Source of the DNA: Chloroflexota bacterium
GTDB lineage: Bacteria > Chloroflexota > Dehalococcoidia > Dehalococcoidales > RBG-16-60-22
DNA length: 14,601 nucleotides
Reading direction: 5' to 3'
NCBI GenBank assembly: GCA_016190585.1
Contig: JACPQH010000087.1
Coordinates: forward strand, 1 to 14,601
Shown: positions 7,205-13,454 of the stretch, in pieces
How the letters are laid out: every line of letters begins with the position of its first letter
Numbering within the stretch: the stretch's first letter is position 1
Notes under the pieces: generated by a model
Database searches by the model: none
Seen by the model: only the letters and a program-made list of their open reading frames with translations
Told to the model about the DNA's origin: nothing
Made by a program: the position numbers and the translations under genes

Positions 7205-7399
7205 TCATTTCTTCGTGCGTGTGTAGCCGCTCTTGAACAGCCAGCCGGCGGCCATGACAAATACCGTCTTCAGCTCGCTGTCCCGGCCGCTGAGGATCAG
7301 CAGGCCCGTGATCACCAGTACCAGAGCCGGCAGACCGAAGTCCACCAGGAGATCGCGGAGCTGGACGATGGTGTTTTGAGATTGAGCCTGGTCAGCCAT
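7205..7399 (-). CDS. Small membrane protein, holin-like size
   Basis: The 64-aa product has a polar N terminus (MADQAQSQNTIVQLRDL), one clear membrane segment at about residues 19-38 (VDFGLPALVLVITGLLIL) and a second weaker one at about 44-57. It ends with the basic tail YTRTKK. GGAGG lies about seven bases before the ATG. Size and topology fit holins, but also small virion membrane proteins, and no endolysin gene is next to it. It precedes the 66-aa gene by 16 bases. Confidence 0.78.
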   Translation of the reverse strand: MADQAQSQNTIVQLRDLLVDFGLPALVLVITGLLILSGRDSELKTVFVMAAGWLFKSGYTRTKK

Positions 7400-7415
7400 G
7401 ATTTATTCCTCCGTT

Positions 7416-7910
7416 TTAGTGCATGCTCCACTCGGTCCAAGTGCCTAATGTGGGACTCCCGACCGTGCCAATCTTATAATAATAGCTGGGAGGAACTATG
7501 AAGGTTAGAGTCCCTTTAACCCCGAATGACGCCGATGCGTAGTCCAGCCAGCCGGCGACGATACTTGTAGGGGGGTTAGCTGCGCCTACGTAAGCGCTGC
7601 CCCCACCGGCGCCATCGCCGCCGTTAAGATACATACTGACCGCGACCATTATGATTTTCCCGCTGGTATTCTGGTAGACTGTGCCGTCTATGGCCCTGGA
7701 GGCTGTAACGTTGGCCTGGACCACAGCATGATCCTGGTCGTCGGCGTACTTTTTTGTGGCGGCGTCGGCGTCGACCGCGGGCGCCCCCAGGCCGGTGATC
7801 TTGCTGCTGCCCATGGCGATCGCGCCGGTCATGGTGCCGCCGGTCAGCGGCAGATAAGGCAGGTCCAATTCCGTCTCCGTTTGAGTGTACCAGTCCGGTA
7901 AATCAGCCAT
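7416..7910 (-). CDS. Phage tail-fibre-like protein
   Basis: Residues about 19-56 carry the motif widespread in phage tail fibres and spikes: YLPLTGGTMTGAI, then MGSSKITGLGAP, then DADAATKKYAD. This unit usually forms the trimeric shaft. The rest (about 60-164) is rich in glycine, serine, threonine and aromatic residues, contains a GGDGAGGGSAYVG loop, and ends in alternating beta-type sequence (TLTFIVPPSYYYKIGTVG); it may be the receptor-binding tip. At 164 aa it is much shorter than tailed-phage fibres and has a single shaft motif, as expected for a short capsid spike. It starts 7 bases after the upstream stop. Confidence 0.85.
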   Translation of the reverse strand: MADLPDWYTQTETELDLPYLPLTGGTMTGAIAMGSSKITGLGAPAVDADAATKKYADDQDHAVVQANVTASRAIDGTVYQNTSGKIIMVAVSMYLNGGDGAGGGSAYVGAANPPTSIVAGWLDYASASFGVKGTLTFIVPPSYYYKIGTVGSPTLGTWTEWSMH

Positions 7911-7917
7911 TTCATAC

Positions 7918-8322
7918 CTACCCTACGCCTACCAGCTTCAGGAACTTCCTCAGCATCCCGGAGACGCCGGCGTAAGGCTCGATGATCTCCGGCGACAGGA
8001 TGCCGATCCTGATGCTAATGGTGTGATTGTACGTGGTCCCTGGGGAATAGCCGACCGCCTTCAGGATAAAGGGCGCTTCGGTCAGCTCGTAGTGCTCGTC
8101 AATGTTGATATTCTCGTCATCGGACGCGAAATAGCCGTCCGGGTTGGTCGGCAGGAACTGGTGCAGCCCGTGCAGTATGCCCACCTTGACCATGCCGTGA
8201 GGGCCTGGGGGGAACAGCAGCTTGACGTTGTGGACGATGCCCCGCGTCAGCTTCATTTCCAGCGAGGCCGGCGCGCTGGCCGGCGTGTTGGCCGGCACGG
8301 TGAAGGAGAAGTCGTAGAACAT
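7918..8322 (-). CDS. Beta-rich structural protein, 134 aa
   Basis: The product begins MFYDFSFTVPANTPASAPAS and continues in alternating hydrophobic and polar residues typical of beta strands (MKLTRGIVHNVKLLFPPG, HGMVKVGILHG, NHTISIRIGIL). A QFLPTNPDGYFASDDENI loop lies near residues 70-87. The last 20 residues look helical. Size and strand pattern fit a single jelly-roll fold, such as a penton or vertex protein, but this is only a structural guess. The ATG lies 3 bases after the upstream stop, so it is translationally coupled. Confidence 0.8.
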   Translation of the reverse strand: MFYDFSFTVPANTPASAPASLEMKLTRGIVHNVKLLFPPGPHGMVKVGILHGLHQFLPTNPDGYFASDDENINIDEHYELTEAPFILKAVGYSPGTTYNHTISIRIGILSPEIIEPYAGVSGMLRKFLKLVGVG

Positions 8323-8325
8323 GGG

Positions 8326-8616
8326 TTAGGTGGCCCCTGCCGGCGGCGCCGGCTCGGTGATCGCCGGCTCGGGCGCCAGGACGGGATCAGGCGCCGCGGC
8401 GACGTCGGCGACGATGCCCCGCTTGTGCAGCTCGTCATTGAGCTCGGCGATCTGGTCCAGGGTGTACCCCAGGCCGGCCTCGGCCAGCTCCTTCTGCAAA
8501 CGCCTGTGGTCCCATCTCGCACCCCAGAACCGGGGCATGAGAATGAACCCCTGGATACGATCCCCCTCCGTCTTCAGCCAGGTCTCGTGCGAGACCGCGA
8601 ACAGAACTTCGACCAT
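8326..8616 (-). CDS. Hypothetical protein with proline-alanine tail, 96 aa
   Basis: The first 25 residues look like beta strands (MVEVLFAVSHETWLKTEG, FILMPRFWG). A charged helical part follows (RRLQKELAEAGLGYTLDQIA near 38-57), then a low-complexity tail rich in alanine, proline and glutamate. GAGGAGG lies eight bases before the ATG and overlaps the stop of the propeller gene. I know no named family. The tail could be a flexible linker to another virion part. Confidence 0.76.
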   Translation of the reverse strand: MVEVLFAVSHETWLKTEGDRIQGFILMPRFWGARWDHRRLQKELAEAGLGYTLDQIAELNDELHKRGIVADVAAAPDPVLAPEPAITEPAPPAGAT

Positions 8617-8628
8617 ATGGACACCTCC

Positions 8629-9246
8629 TCAGGGAGAGACTTGGTAGATTAACAACGAAACCGTATTGCAGTGCCAGAGCGTCCGGCCGTCCCAGGCTAA
8701 ACCGGCAGGAACGCCAGCCGGCGGAGCGAATGACCTCAGAACCGTACCCGTTACCGGATCGAGCTGGTAAATGAGCTTCGACGCGTTGTCGCAGTGCCAG
8801 AGCGTCCGGCCGTCCCAGGTCAGCCCCAGGGGTTGCCCGCTGGGAGAAGAGTATGACCTCAGAACCATCCCGGTCGCCGGGTCGATCTGATACAACTTAT
8901 CGGCCGCGTTGTCGCTGTGCCAGAGCGTCCGGCCGTCCCAGGCCAAGTCACGAGATCCGGCCCCCGGGGCGGCAAATGACCTCAGAACCGTACCCGTTAC
9001 CGGATCGAGTTGGTAAATGAGCTTGGTCCCATTATCACAGACCCAAACATACCGGCCATCGAACTCAATCCCCACGGTATTCGCCCCCGGGGCGGCGAAT
9101 GACCTCAGAACCGTACCCGTTACCGGATCGAGCTGGTAGACCAGGTTAGTGGTGCTGTCGCAGTTCCAGAGCGTCCGGCCGTCCCAGGCCAGCCCCAGGG
9201 GATTGTCCCCAGGCGCGACTAACGAACGTATAACCGTTCCAGCCAT
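8629..9246 (-). CDS. Beta-propeller protein of near-identical 41-residue repeats
   Basis: The 205-aa protein is almost entirely a tandem repeat with a 41-residue period. Each unit reads roughly L-x-WDGRTLW-x-CD...YQLDP-x-TGTVLRS...PG. There are five WDGRTLW-type positions, one diverged to FDGRYVW. The N-terminal GTVIRSLVAPG completes the truncated fifth unit at the C terminus, the velcro closure of beta-propellers, giving five blades if monomeric. There is no signal peptide and no catalytic motif. The start at 9246 has AGGGAG that overlaps the upstream stop. A virion receptor-binding protein is the best guess. The fold call is strong, the role is inferred. Confidence 0.87.
   Translation of the reverse strand: MAGTVIRSLVAPGDNPLGLAWDGRTLWNCDSTTNLVYQLDPVTGTVLRSFAAPGANTVGIEFDGRYVWVCDNGTKLIYQLDPVTGTVLRSFAAPGAGSRDLAWDGRTLWHSDNAADKLYQIDPATGMVLRSYSSPSGQPLGLTWDGRTLWHCDNASKLIYQLDPVTGTVLRSFAPPAGVPAGLAWDGRTLWHCNTVSLLIYQVSP
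8674..9188 (-). repeat. Tandem 123-bp DNA repeats inside the propeller gene
   Basis: The same block (CCAGAGCGTCCGGCCGTCCC and following bases) starts at 8674, 8797, 8920 and 9166, with a diverged copy at 9043: an exact 123-base period. A second block of 33 identical bases starts at 8731, 8977 and 9100. Silent sites are conserved too, so the copies arose or were homogenised recently. Confidence 0.93.
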
Positions 9247-9256
9247 AGCGCGCTCC

Positions 9257-9670
9257 CTAGTTCCGGAACTCGACGGCAGCCGAGATGTCGAAGTAGGCGG
9301 AGCCCGAGGTGCCGGAGCCGGTGACCTTCAGCCGCAGGGCGCGGCCCATGCACTCGCCTTCGAAGCACTCGTAAACGCCGCTGGCGGTGTCCTGGTCCTC
9401 GAAGTACATGGAGGCGAACGGGCCCTGCTTGTAGGTGTGCCAGGCGCCGGTCCAGCGGTCCAAGAACTGCACCTCGATGCGAACGTCCGTCGGCGTGGAG
9501 GTGGAGTCAATGCCAAGGTAAAGCAGGAAGCGGCGGAAGGCGGCGCAGTCCACGGCCTCGCTCTGCCGAGGCGTGGTGTTATTGACGATAAGATGGTCCA
9601 GGAGCTGCACGATATCCTGGGAGCGGACGACCGCCATGTCCTGGACGACCGGAGTTGACTTGCCTTTCAC
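9257..9670 (-). CDS. Beta-rich protein, possible minor capsid or spike base
   Basis: The 137-aa product starts with a GTG at 9670, with GGAGGT six to seven bases upstream. A helical N-terminal part (SQDIVQLLDHLIVNN near 18-32) is followed by a beta-type domain with segments such as DVRIEVQFLDRWTGAWHTY and GRALRLKVTGSGTSGSAYFDISAAVEF. Two cysteines lie close together near residues 103-107. It follows the capsid candidate after a 60-base gap with a strong hairpin, and its stop overlaps the ribosome site of the propeller gene. The family is not recognised; a jelly-roll or galactose-binding-like virion protein is possible. Confidence 0.78.
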   Translation of the reverse strand: MKGKSTPVVQDMAVVRSQDIVQLLDHLIVNNTTPRQSEAVDCAAFRRFLLYLGIDSTSTPTDVRIEVQFLDRWTGAWHTYKQGPFASMYFEDQDTASGVYECFEGECMGRALRLKVTGSGTSGSAYFDISAAVEFRN

Positions 9671-9681
9671 TGTAAACCTCC

Positions 9682-9708
9682 AGGGGGGAGGTTTGCCCCC
9701 TCCCCCCT
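9682..9708 (-). promoter_or_regulatory. Strong GC hairpin between capsid candidate and next gene
   Basis: On the transcript, AGGGGGGAGG (9708-9699) pairs perfectly with CCTCCCCCCT (9691-9682) around a 7-base loop. No U-run follows, so it is not a full intrinsic terminator. Its 3' arm ends just before the GGAGGT ribosome site of the 137-aa gene, and its CCTCC could also pair with that site. It may protect the capsid message from decay or lower expression of the downstream genes. Confidence 0.75.
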
Positions 9709-9730
9709 TAGATTACCCGGGTTGGCGCGT

Positions 9731-10813
9731 CTAGTACTTGAAGAGCTCCTCGATGACGACCTGGCCGGTGCCGTTGGTGCCGTTCGAGCCGGCCCGCAGG
9801 CGCAGGCGGGGCTTCTTCCCGGCGGGATCGTACCAGTCCTCGATCTCATCCTTGAGGCCCATGGGGAACTGGTATGAGTGCCAGGGAAGGTACCCGAAGA
9901 CGATGGCCAGGGCGTTGGTGTTGGCCGAGGCGTCGATGACCATCTTGCCGCCCTTGGACGACGCGTTGCTGTGGAACAGCTCCGTGGTCGCCCCCAGGCC
10001 GGCGCCGGCGAAGCCGGCATAGTAGTCGGTCATCGGCACGTAGAAGGTCAGGGCGCCGGTGTCGGCGATGAAGGCCAGCTGCTGGGTGATCATCGGCCAG
10101 TGAGACTTCATGCGCCGATAGTACATCTCCAGGTCAGTGAACTCCCAGGGGATCCGGTCCAGGGTGCCCTCATCGAGCCGCGCCTCGTCGATCGTGGTCC
10201 AGGGCTCGTAGCCGTCGCGGTACGCCCTCACCAGGAGCTGGCGGATCGGCCGGTCCTCCGGCAGGGCGATGTGCTCGAAGCTGTTCTCGGCGCCGCAGGT
10301 GTAGGAGTGATGCTCCTTGGCCGAGAGGAAGCCGATCGGGCTCGCTTTCAGCTCGTCGAAGATGTGCGCCCACACCTCCAGGGCGTTGACCGTCGCTGAG
10401 GTGTCGGACACGTCCTCATCCCAGGTGACCTTGAGCTGAGGGTTGCTGAAGCGCTTCGGATCGAAGGCCAGGAGCTGGTCCCAGAGCCAGCGGCCGAAGT
10501 CGATGGTGTAGATATCGACCTCGGAGAGGGTGCTGATGTGCTGCCCGTGGTCCATGACGACGCCCTTGCGGCTGTAGTAGGCCAGGGCCTGGTTCTCGTA
10601 GCCGGTCAGGGAATGCAGGATCGTCGAGCCGTCCACCAGCTCGATCTTGGGAATATTGGCCGGCGCCGGCGCCGACATGCCCTGAGACGCTTTCGTGGTC
10701 TTGAAGGTCATCTCGATGCGGCTGATCGGCTTGTCGACGTCGATGTCGATGGTTTTCGTGCCGGCTCCCCCCAGGTCCTCGGCCGGCAGGAGTAGAGAGC
10801 TGCGGTATTTCAT
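9731..10813 (-). CDS. Candidate double-jelly-roll major capsid protein
   Basis: The 360-aa protein is strand-rich throughout with no enzyme or membrane motif. Residues about 20-155 read as a first beta-sandwich, with NIPKIELVDGSTILHSLTGY near 53-72, an IDFGRWLWDQLLAFDP segment near 104-119 and a QLKVTWDED strand. A linker (GFLSAKEHHSYTCG) leads to a second domain, about 178-358, opening with ALPEDRPIRQLLVRAY and ending in RLRLRAGSNG and QVVIEELFKY. This order, two similar sandwiches joined by a linker and an LP-x-x-x-x-I-x-x-L strand, resembles the double-jelly-roll capsid proteins of PM2-like tailless viruses, and the length fits. GAGGAGG precedes the ATG. The match is by eye, without alignment; HK97-fold features are absent. 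Confidence 0.7.
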   Translation of the reverse strand: MKYRSSLLLPAEDLGGAGTKTIDIDVDKPISRIEMTFKTTKASQGMSAPAPANIPKIELVDGSTILHSLTGYENQALAYYSRKGVVMDHGQHISTLSEVDIYTIDFGRWLWDQLLAFDPKRFSNPQLKVTWDEDVSDTSATVNALEVWAHIFDELKASPIGFLSAKEHHSYTCGAENSFEHIALPEDRPIRQLLVRAYRDGYEPWTTIDEARLDEGTLDRIPWEFTDLEMYYRRMKSHWPMITQQLAFIADTGALTFYVPMTDYYAGFAGAGLGATTELFHSNASSKGGKMVIDASANTNALAIVFGYLPWHSYQFPMGLKDEIEDWYDPAGKKPRLRLRAGSNGTNGTGQVVIEELFKY

Positions 10814-10848
10814 TTCACGTTCCTCCTCAATTACTCCTTACTCGACCT

Positions 10849-11289
10849 TTAGGCACCGGCGGCGCGCAAGGACAGCCGCTTCTTGTTCAGGGCGGTAGCT
10901 ACCTCGCGGACCCGGGTCAGGTTAGCCTCGGAGCCGCGCGGCGCCCTGGGCGACAGGGTCAGGGAGGCGATGGTGTCCAGCATCGGCTGCACGCCGTTCT
11001 GGTAATCGCCCACGGCGGCCTGAACGTCCTGGCTGAAGCGGGAGACGCCCACGTCGCGCACCTTCCGCTCGTACTTCCCGGCGCCGGCCTTCTTGACGCC
11101 GCCGGCGAACATCTGCTCGATATTCCCGGCGCTCACGCCGGCCTTGTACGCCTTGGCGGCCGCGGCCGTGTTCTTCTCCCAGTCCGTGCCGGCGCCCATG
11201 GCGCCCGCTTCGAAGTAGGCACTACGGCCCGGGGTAACGTCGCCCCACTTCTTGGCGACGTCAGAGATCGGTTTTACTTTGATAGCCAT
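10849..11289 (-). CDS. First gene of the structural operon, 146-aa protein
   Basis: The basic, alanine- and glycine-rich product begins MAIKVKPISDVAKKWGDVTP and contains spaced, related motifs: YFEAGAMGAGTDWEKN, YKAGVSAGNIEQMFAGGVKKAG and YQNGVQPM. These look like diverged copies of a Y/F-x-x-GV unit. The C terminus is helical (RVREVATALNKKRL). I recall similar small proteins from uncultured phage sequences but know no assigned function; a core, scaffold or internal capsid protein is plausible. GAGGAGG lies ten bases before the ATG. It is the promoter-proximal gene, 35 bases before the capsid candidate. Confidence 0.83.
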   Translation of the reverse strand: MAIKVKPISDVAKKWGDVTPGRSAYFEAGAMGAGTDWEKNTAAAAKAYKAGVSAGNIEQMFAGGVKKAGAGKYERKVRDVGVSRFSQDVQAAVGDYQNGVQPMLDTIASLTLSPRAPRGSEANLTRVREVATALNKKRLSLRAAGA

Positions 11290-11431
11290 GAGATTTTAAC
11301 CTCCTCAATTGCTGTATTTCGCCGTGGACGGCTGTTTTCACCTGTGAACCCTCGCCAGCGGCTTTACTATTTGACACTCTACACGGTAACGGGTAATATG
11401 TCAATAACCGTGCTAACGGAGGTTTGATTTC
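11290..11431. promoter_or_regulatory. Divergent control region with small palindromes
   Basis: These 142 bases separate the - strand structural operon from the + strand nuclease unit. They contain GCCGT-GG-ACGGC at 11321-11332, TTCAC-CT-GTGAA at 11337-11348, and CACGGT (11382-11387) mirrored by ACCGTG (11407-11412) on either side of the -10 box of the + promoter. Such sites suit a phage repressor or activator that switches between the two units. A clear -35/-10 pair for the - strand operon was not found, so it may need an activator. Confidence 0.65.
11371..11399 (+). promoter_or_regulatory. Near-perfect sigma70 promoter for the + strand unit
   Basis: A perfect TTGACA at 11371-11376 and TAATAT at 11394-11399 are separated by 17 bases. 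Transcription should start at about 11406, giving a short leader with GGAGG at 11418-11422, nine bases before the ATG at 11432. An inverted repeat CACGGT/ACCGTG straddles the -10 box and could be an operator. Confidence 0.87.
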
Positions 11432-11947
11432 ATGGCCAGGAAGACGCGCCAGGTGGAGACCCGCATGGTCTCCGAATACCTCAAGCTCAACTACTCAAAG
11501 CACCCCTTCATCATCGGGCAGCCCCTGGGGAAGGTCAATGAGCAGCTCGCCGCCCAGGAGGGCGTGGCCCGGGCCATCCGGATAACCCGGCCCTTCCGGC
11601 CGGAGTGCGACGCCGTGGTAATTATGCCGCGGTACCTGCTGATCATCGAGGCCAAGGTCTGGAACATCGTCAACGGCCTGGCCAAGCTGCCGGTCTATAA
11701 AGCCCTGGTACCGCACACCCCGGAGCTGAAGCAATACCTGCCGCGGGAGATCATCATGCAGCTGGTGGTCGGCTGGTCGAACGACAACCTCGATATCATG
11801 GCACAGGACATGGGCGTGGAAGTCAAGATATACTCCCCCCAATGGCTTTCGGAGGTCGTCGAAGGGCTGCACAAGTACTGGACGCCCGAGTACCAGGAGA
11901 AACGCCAGAAGACGCTGGAAATGCGCGAATACTTCGGAGTGGAGTGA
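11432..11947 (+). CDS. PD-(D/E)XK nuclease-like protein
   Basis: The 171-aa product holds a short nuclease-type core: ECDAVVIMPRYLLIIEAKVW, with D60, E73 and K75 as the D...E-x-K triad on two adjacent strands. A GLAKLPVYK segment follows near 82-90. The N-terminal helix (VETRMVSEYLKLNYSK) and the C-terminal part (SPQWLSEVVEGLHKYWTPEYQEKRQK) are charged. It has the size of single-domain PD-(D/E)XK nucleases such as resolvases, recombination nucleases or restriction-like enzymes. It is transcribed apart from the structural operon by a strong promoter and is followed by a 105-aa gene after a 3-base gap. The fold is likely, activity and target unknown. Confidence 0.8.
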   Translation: MARKTRQVETRMVSEYLKLNYSKHPFIIGQPLGKVNEQLAAQEGVARAIRITRPFRPECDAVVIMPRYLLIIEAKVWNIVNGLAKLPVYKALVPHTPELKQYLPREIIMQLVVGWSNDNLDIMAQDMGVEVKIYSPQWLSEVVEGLHKYWTPEYQEKRQKTLEMREYFGVE

Positions 11948-11950
11948 GAA

Positions 11951-12268
11951 ATGGTACTGCAGAATTACGTCATGATGTCAGCCGGCGTGCCGGCCCTGAT
12001 GCACTTCAGCGACCACGTTATCGAGAAGCGGACGATCACCGATCCGCTTACCGGCCGCCCGGGCGTGAGGAACGTCCTGGTGTTCAACGTCGACCGCCTG
12101 AACGGCCAGGAGGTCGACGCGAAGTTCAGCACCATGGCCGAGTCCCTGGCCTCGAAGTTCCAGCCCTATCTCGATGACAAGTCGTACCGGGGCTTCGATT
12201 TCCGTGTCTCCTTTTCGGGAGAGGGCTTCCAGCGGCGGTACTCGGTGGTAGTCTCACCCCGCGGATAG
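11951..12268 (+). CDS. Hypothetical protein coupled to the nuclease-like gene
   Basis: The 105-aa product starts 3 bases after the nuclease-like gene's stop, so its translation is probably coupled to it. It has a KRTITDPLTGRPGVRNVLVFNVDRLNG segment near residues 27-53 and a beta-type end (GFDFRVSFSGEGFQRRYSVVVSPRG). It has no membrane segment or metal site. I do not recognise a family. The tight pairing suggests a partner or regulator of the nuclease. It converges on the small - strand gene with a 12-base gap and no visible terminator. Confidence 0.78.
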   Translation: MVLQNYVMMSAGVPALMHFSDHVIEKRTITDPLTGRPGVRNVLVFNVDRLNGQEVDAKFSTMAESLASKFQPYLDDKSYRGFDFRVSFSGEGFQRRYSVVVSPRG

Positions 12269-12280
12269 ACGGCCGGGGGG

Positions 12281-12463
12281 CTACTGAGGCTTCTTCCTCA
12301 GGCGGATAGCTTCGATCTGCCTGTCAACCTCAGTCATCCGCGCGGCCTTGTCCAGCGCCTTCAGCACGCGGAGCGTCTCCATGATCATCTCCCGCGTCGT
12401 CGGGTCCATCAGCCACTTTTTGCCGTCCAGGGTGCCCTGCCAGAATCGGATCAAACCTCTCAC
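12281..12463 (-). CDS. Small basic protein, last gene of the right-hand unit
   Basis: I place the start at a GTG (12461-12463) because AAGGAGG lies eight bases upstream of it. This gives 60 residues. The same frame stays open to a GTG at 12544 (87 aa), but that start has no ribosome site and adds only an alanine-, glycine- and arginine-rich extension. The body (FWQGTLDGKKWLMDPTTREMIM, then VLKALDKAARMTEVDRQIEAIRLRKK) is helical and basic. The family is not recognised. It lies 190 bases downstream of the ParB-like gene. Confidence 0.62.
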   Translation of the reverse strand: MRGLIRFWQGTLDGKKWLMDPTTREMIMETLRVLKALDKAARMTEVDRQIEAIRLRKKPQ

Positions 12464-12627
12464 CTTGCCGGCCTCCTTCTCGCGCTCGCGGTGTAATGAT
12501 TCCGCCCTGGCCGCGCCGGGGGCGGGGGCGCCGCCGGCCCCCACGCATGAAAAGCTGATTGCCTGCCTGTATGTAAAATTTCATGCCCCCCCGGTACGGG
12601 TTTTTGTACCTCGCGGACCCGGGTAAA

Positions 12628-12645
12628 CGGCCCCCCAGGGGGCCG
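12628..12645. repeat. GC-rich perfect hairpin after the ParB-like gene
   Basis: CGGCCCCC (12628-12635) and GGGGGCCG (12638-12645) form a perfect stem with a 2-base spacer, eight bases past the stop of the ParB-like gene. No T-run follows on the - strand, so termination is uncertain. A second small inverted repeat, GGTAC/GTACC, lies at 12593-12610. The 190-base stretch 12464-12653 otherwise shows no clear gene. Confidence 0.55.
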
Positions 12646-12653
12646 GGGAGATG

Positions 12654-13454
12654 TTAGACACCGTCCTCGGGCCTGGGGGCGGTCTGCCGGGCTTCCTGGC
12701 GGGCCTGGGACATGCTGGCGAATATGACGCCGCTGCAGCCGCGGCAGGTGTTGGGGTTGGCGATTTCAGCCGGCTCGAACTCCTCGCCGCAGTAGGTGCA
12801 CTTGATCCGGATCGGTTTGCGCTCCTCGGCCGGGGCCTGGGGCTCGGGCGGCGCCTCGATCGTTGCCAGGACGTCCTTGATGTAGTCTTCCAGCTCCTTG
12901 ACCGGCCAGCGGTAGAGGAGCTGCTGCTGGAGGATGGTCTCCTGCTTGACCGGGTCCTTTATCCTGGTCAGCGCGGCCGCGTGCCCCATCTTGATCATGC
13001 CCTGGTTCAGGGCCTCGAGGCACATGGGGGTAAGCTCGCTGATCAGCTGGAGCTTCTCCACATAGTCGCGAGTCATGCCTGTTTTGGCCGCGATGGCGTC
13101 GCTGTCCAGGCGGTACTCCTTCCAGAGGGTCTGGATGACCTTAACCATCTCCGAGACGGGGTGCTTGCCGCGGAGGTGGTCCATGAGCAGGTTCCGGGTG
13201 AGCACGTCGACCATGTCACCGGGCACCAGGGCGACGTCCACCGTCTTGTGTCCCAGGGCGATCAGGTCCTGCAGCCGGTGCAGGCCGTCCACCAGGACGA
13301 TCTGGCCGTCCACCTCGGAGCAGATGATCGGGGCGAGCTGCCCGTCCGCCTCGAGGTTCTTGCGGAGCATCTCGCGGGTCTCGTCATCGAACTGAGAGGT
13401 GACCCGCACCTCCGGGACCACGATCGTGCTGGGGTCTACTTTGCGCAGCTTCAC
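12654..13454 (-). CDS. ParB-like protein with C-terminal zinc ribbon
   Basis: The 266-aa product has a ParB/Spo0J N-terminal fold. GQLAPIICSEVDGQIVLVDG near residues 38-57 is followed by LHRLQDLIALG, where the usual GERRxRA box is replaced by GLHRLQD. Next come a helix-turn-helix region (LDSDAIAAKTGMTRDYVEKLQ near 116-136) and a GMIKMGHAAALTRI segment typical of the ParB/Noc core. Instead of the usual dimerisation domain it ends with CTYC and CRGC pairs about 15 residues apart, a probable zinc ribbon. The start is GTG at 13454: GGAGAG lies upstream, and the codon overlaps the preceding stop by four bases (GTGA). No ParA partner is visible. A viral transcription regulator is as likely as a partition protein. 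Confidence 0.86.
   Translation of the reverse strand: MKLRKVDPSTIVVPEVRVTSQFDDETREMLRKNLEADGQLAPIICSEVDGQIVLVDGLHRLQDLIALGHKTVDVALVPGDMVDVLTRNLLMDHLRGKHPVSEMVKVIQTLWKEYRLDSDAIAAKTGMTRDYVEKLQLISELTPMCLEALNQGMIKMGHAAALTRIKDPVKQETILQQQLLYRWPVKELEDYIKDVLATIEAPPEPQAPAEERKPIRIKCTYCGEEFEPAEIANPNTCRGCSGVIFASMSQARQEARQTAPRPEDGV

Noticed and set aside
7189..7260. Extension of the 66-aa gene to an ATG at 7260 (90 aa)
   Set aside because: It would overlap the preceding membrane-protein gene by 56 bases and lacks a ribosome site, whereas the ATG at 7188 has GAGGAGG at a good distance.
8629..9246. CRISPR-like or intergenic satellite repeat
   Set aside because: The 123-base period is a multiple of three, the frame is open throughout, and the translated units are beta-propeller blades; no spacer-like variable segments exist.
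12330..12584. 84-aa arginine-rich open frame on the - strand
   Set aside because: It overlaps the better-supported small gene in another frame, and its composition is typical of a GC-rich shadow frame.
12628..12645. Intrinsic terminator after the ParB-like gene
   Set aside because: The stem is strong but no T-run follows on the transcribed strand, and another gene of the same direction lies downstream.
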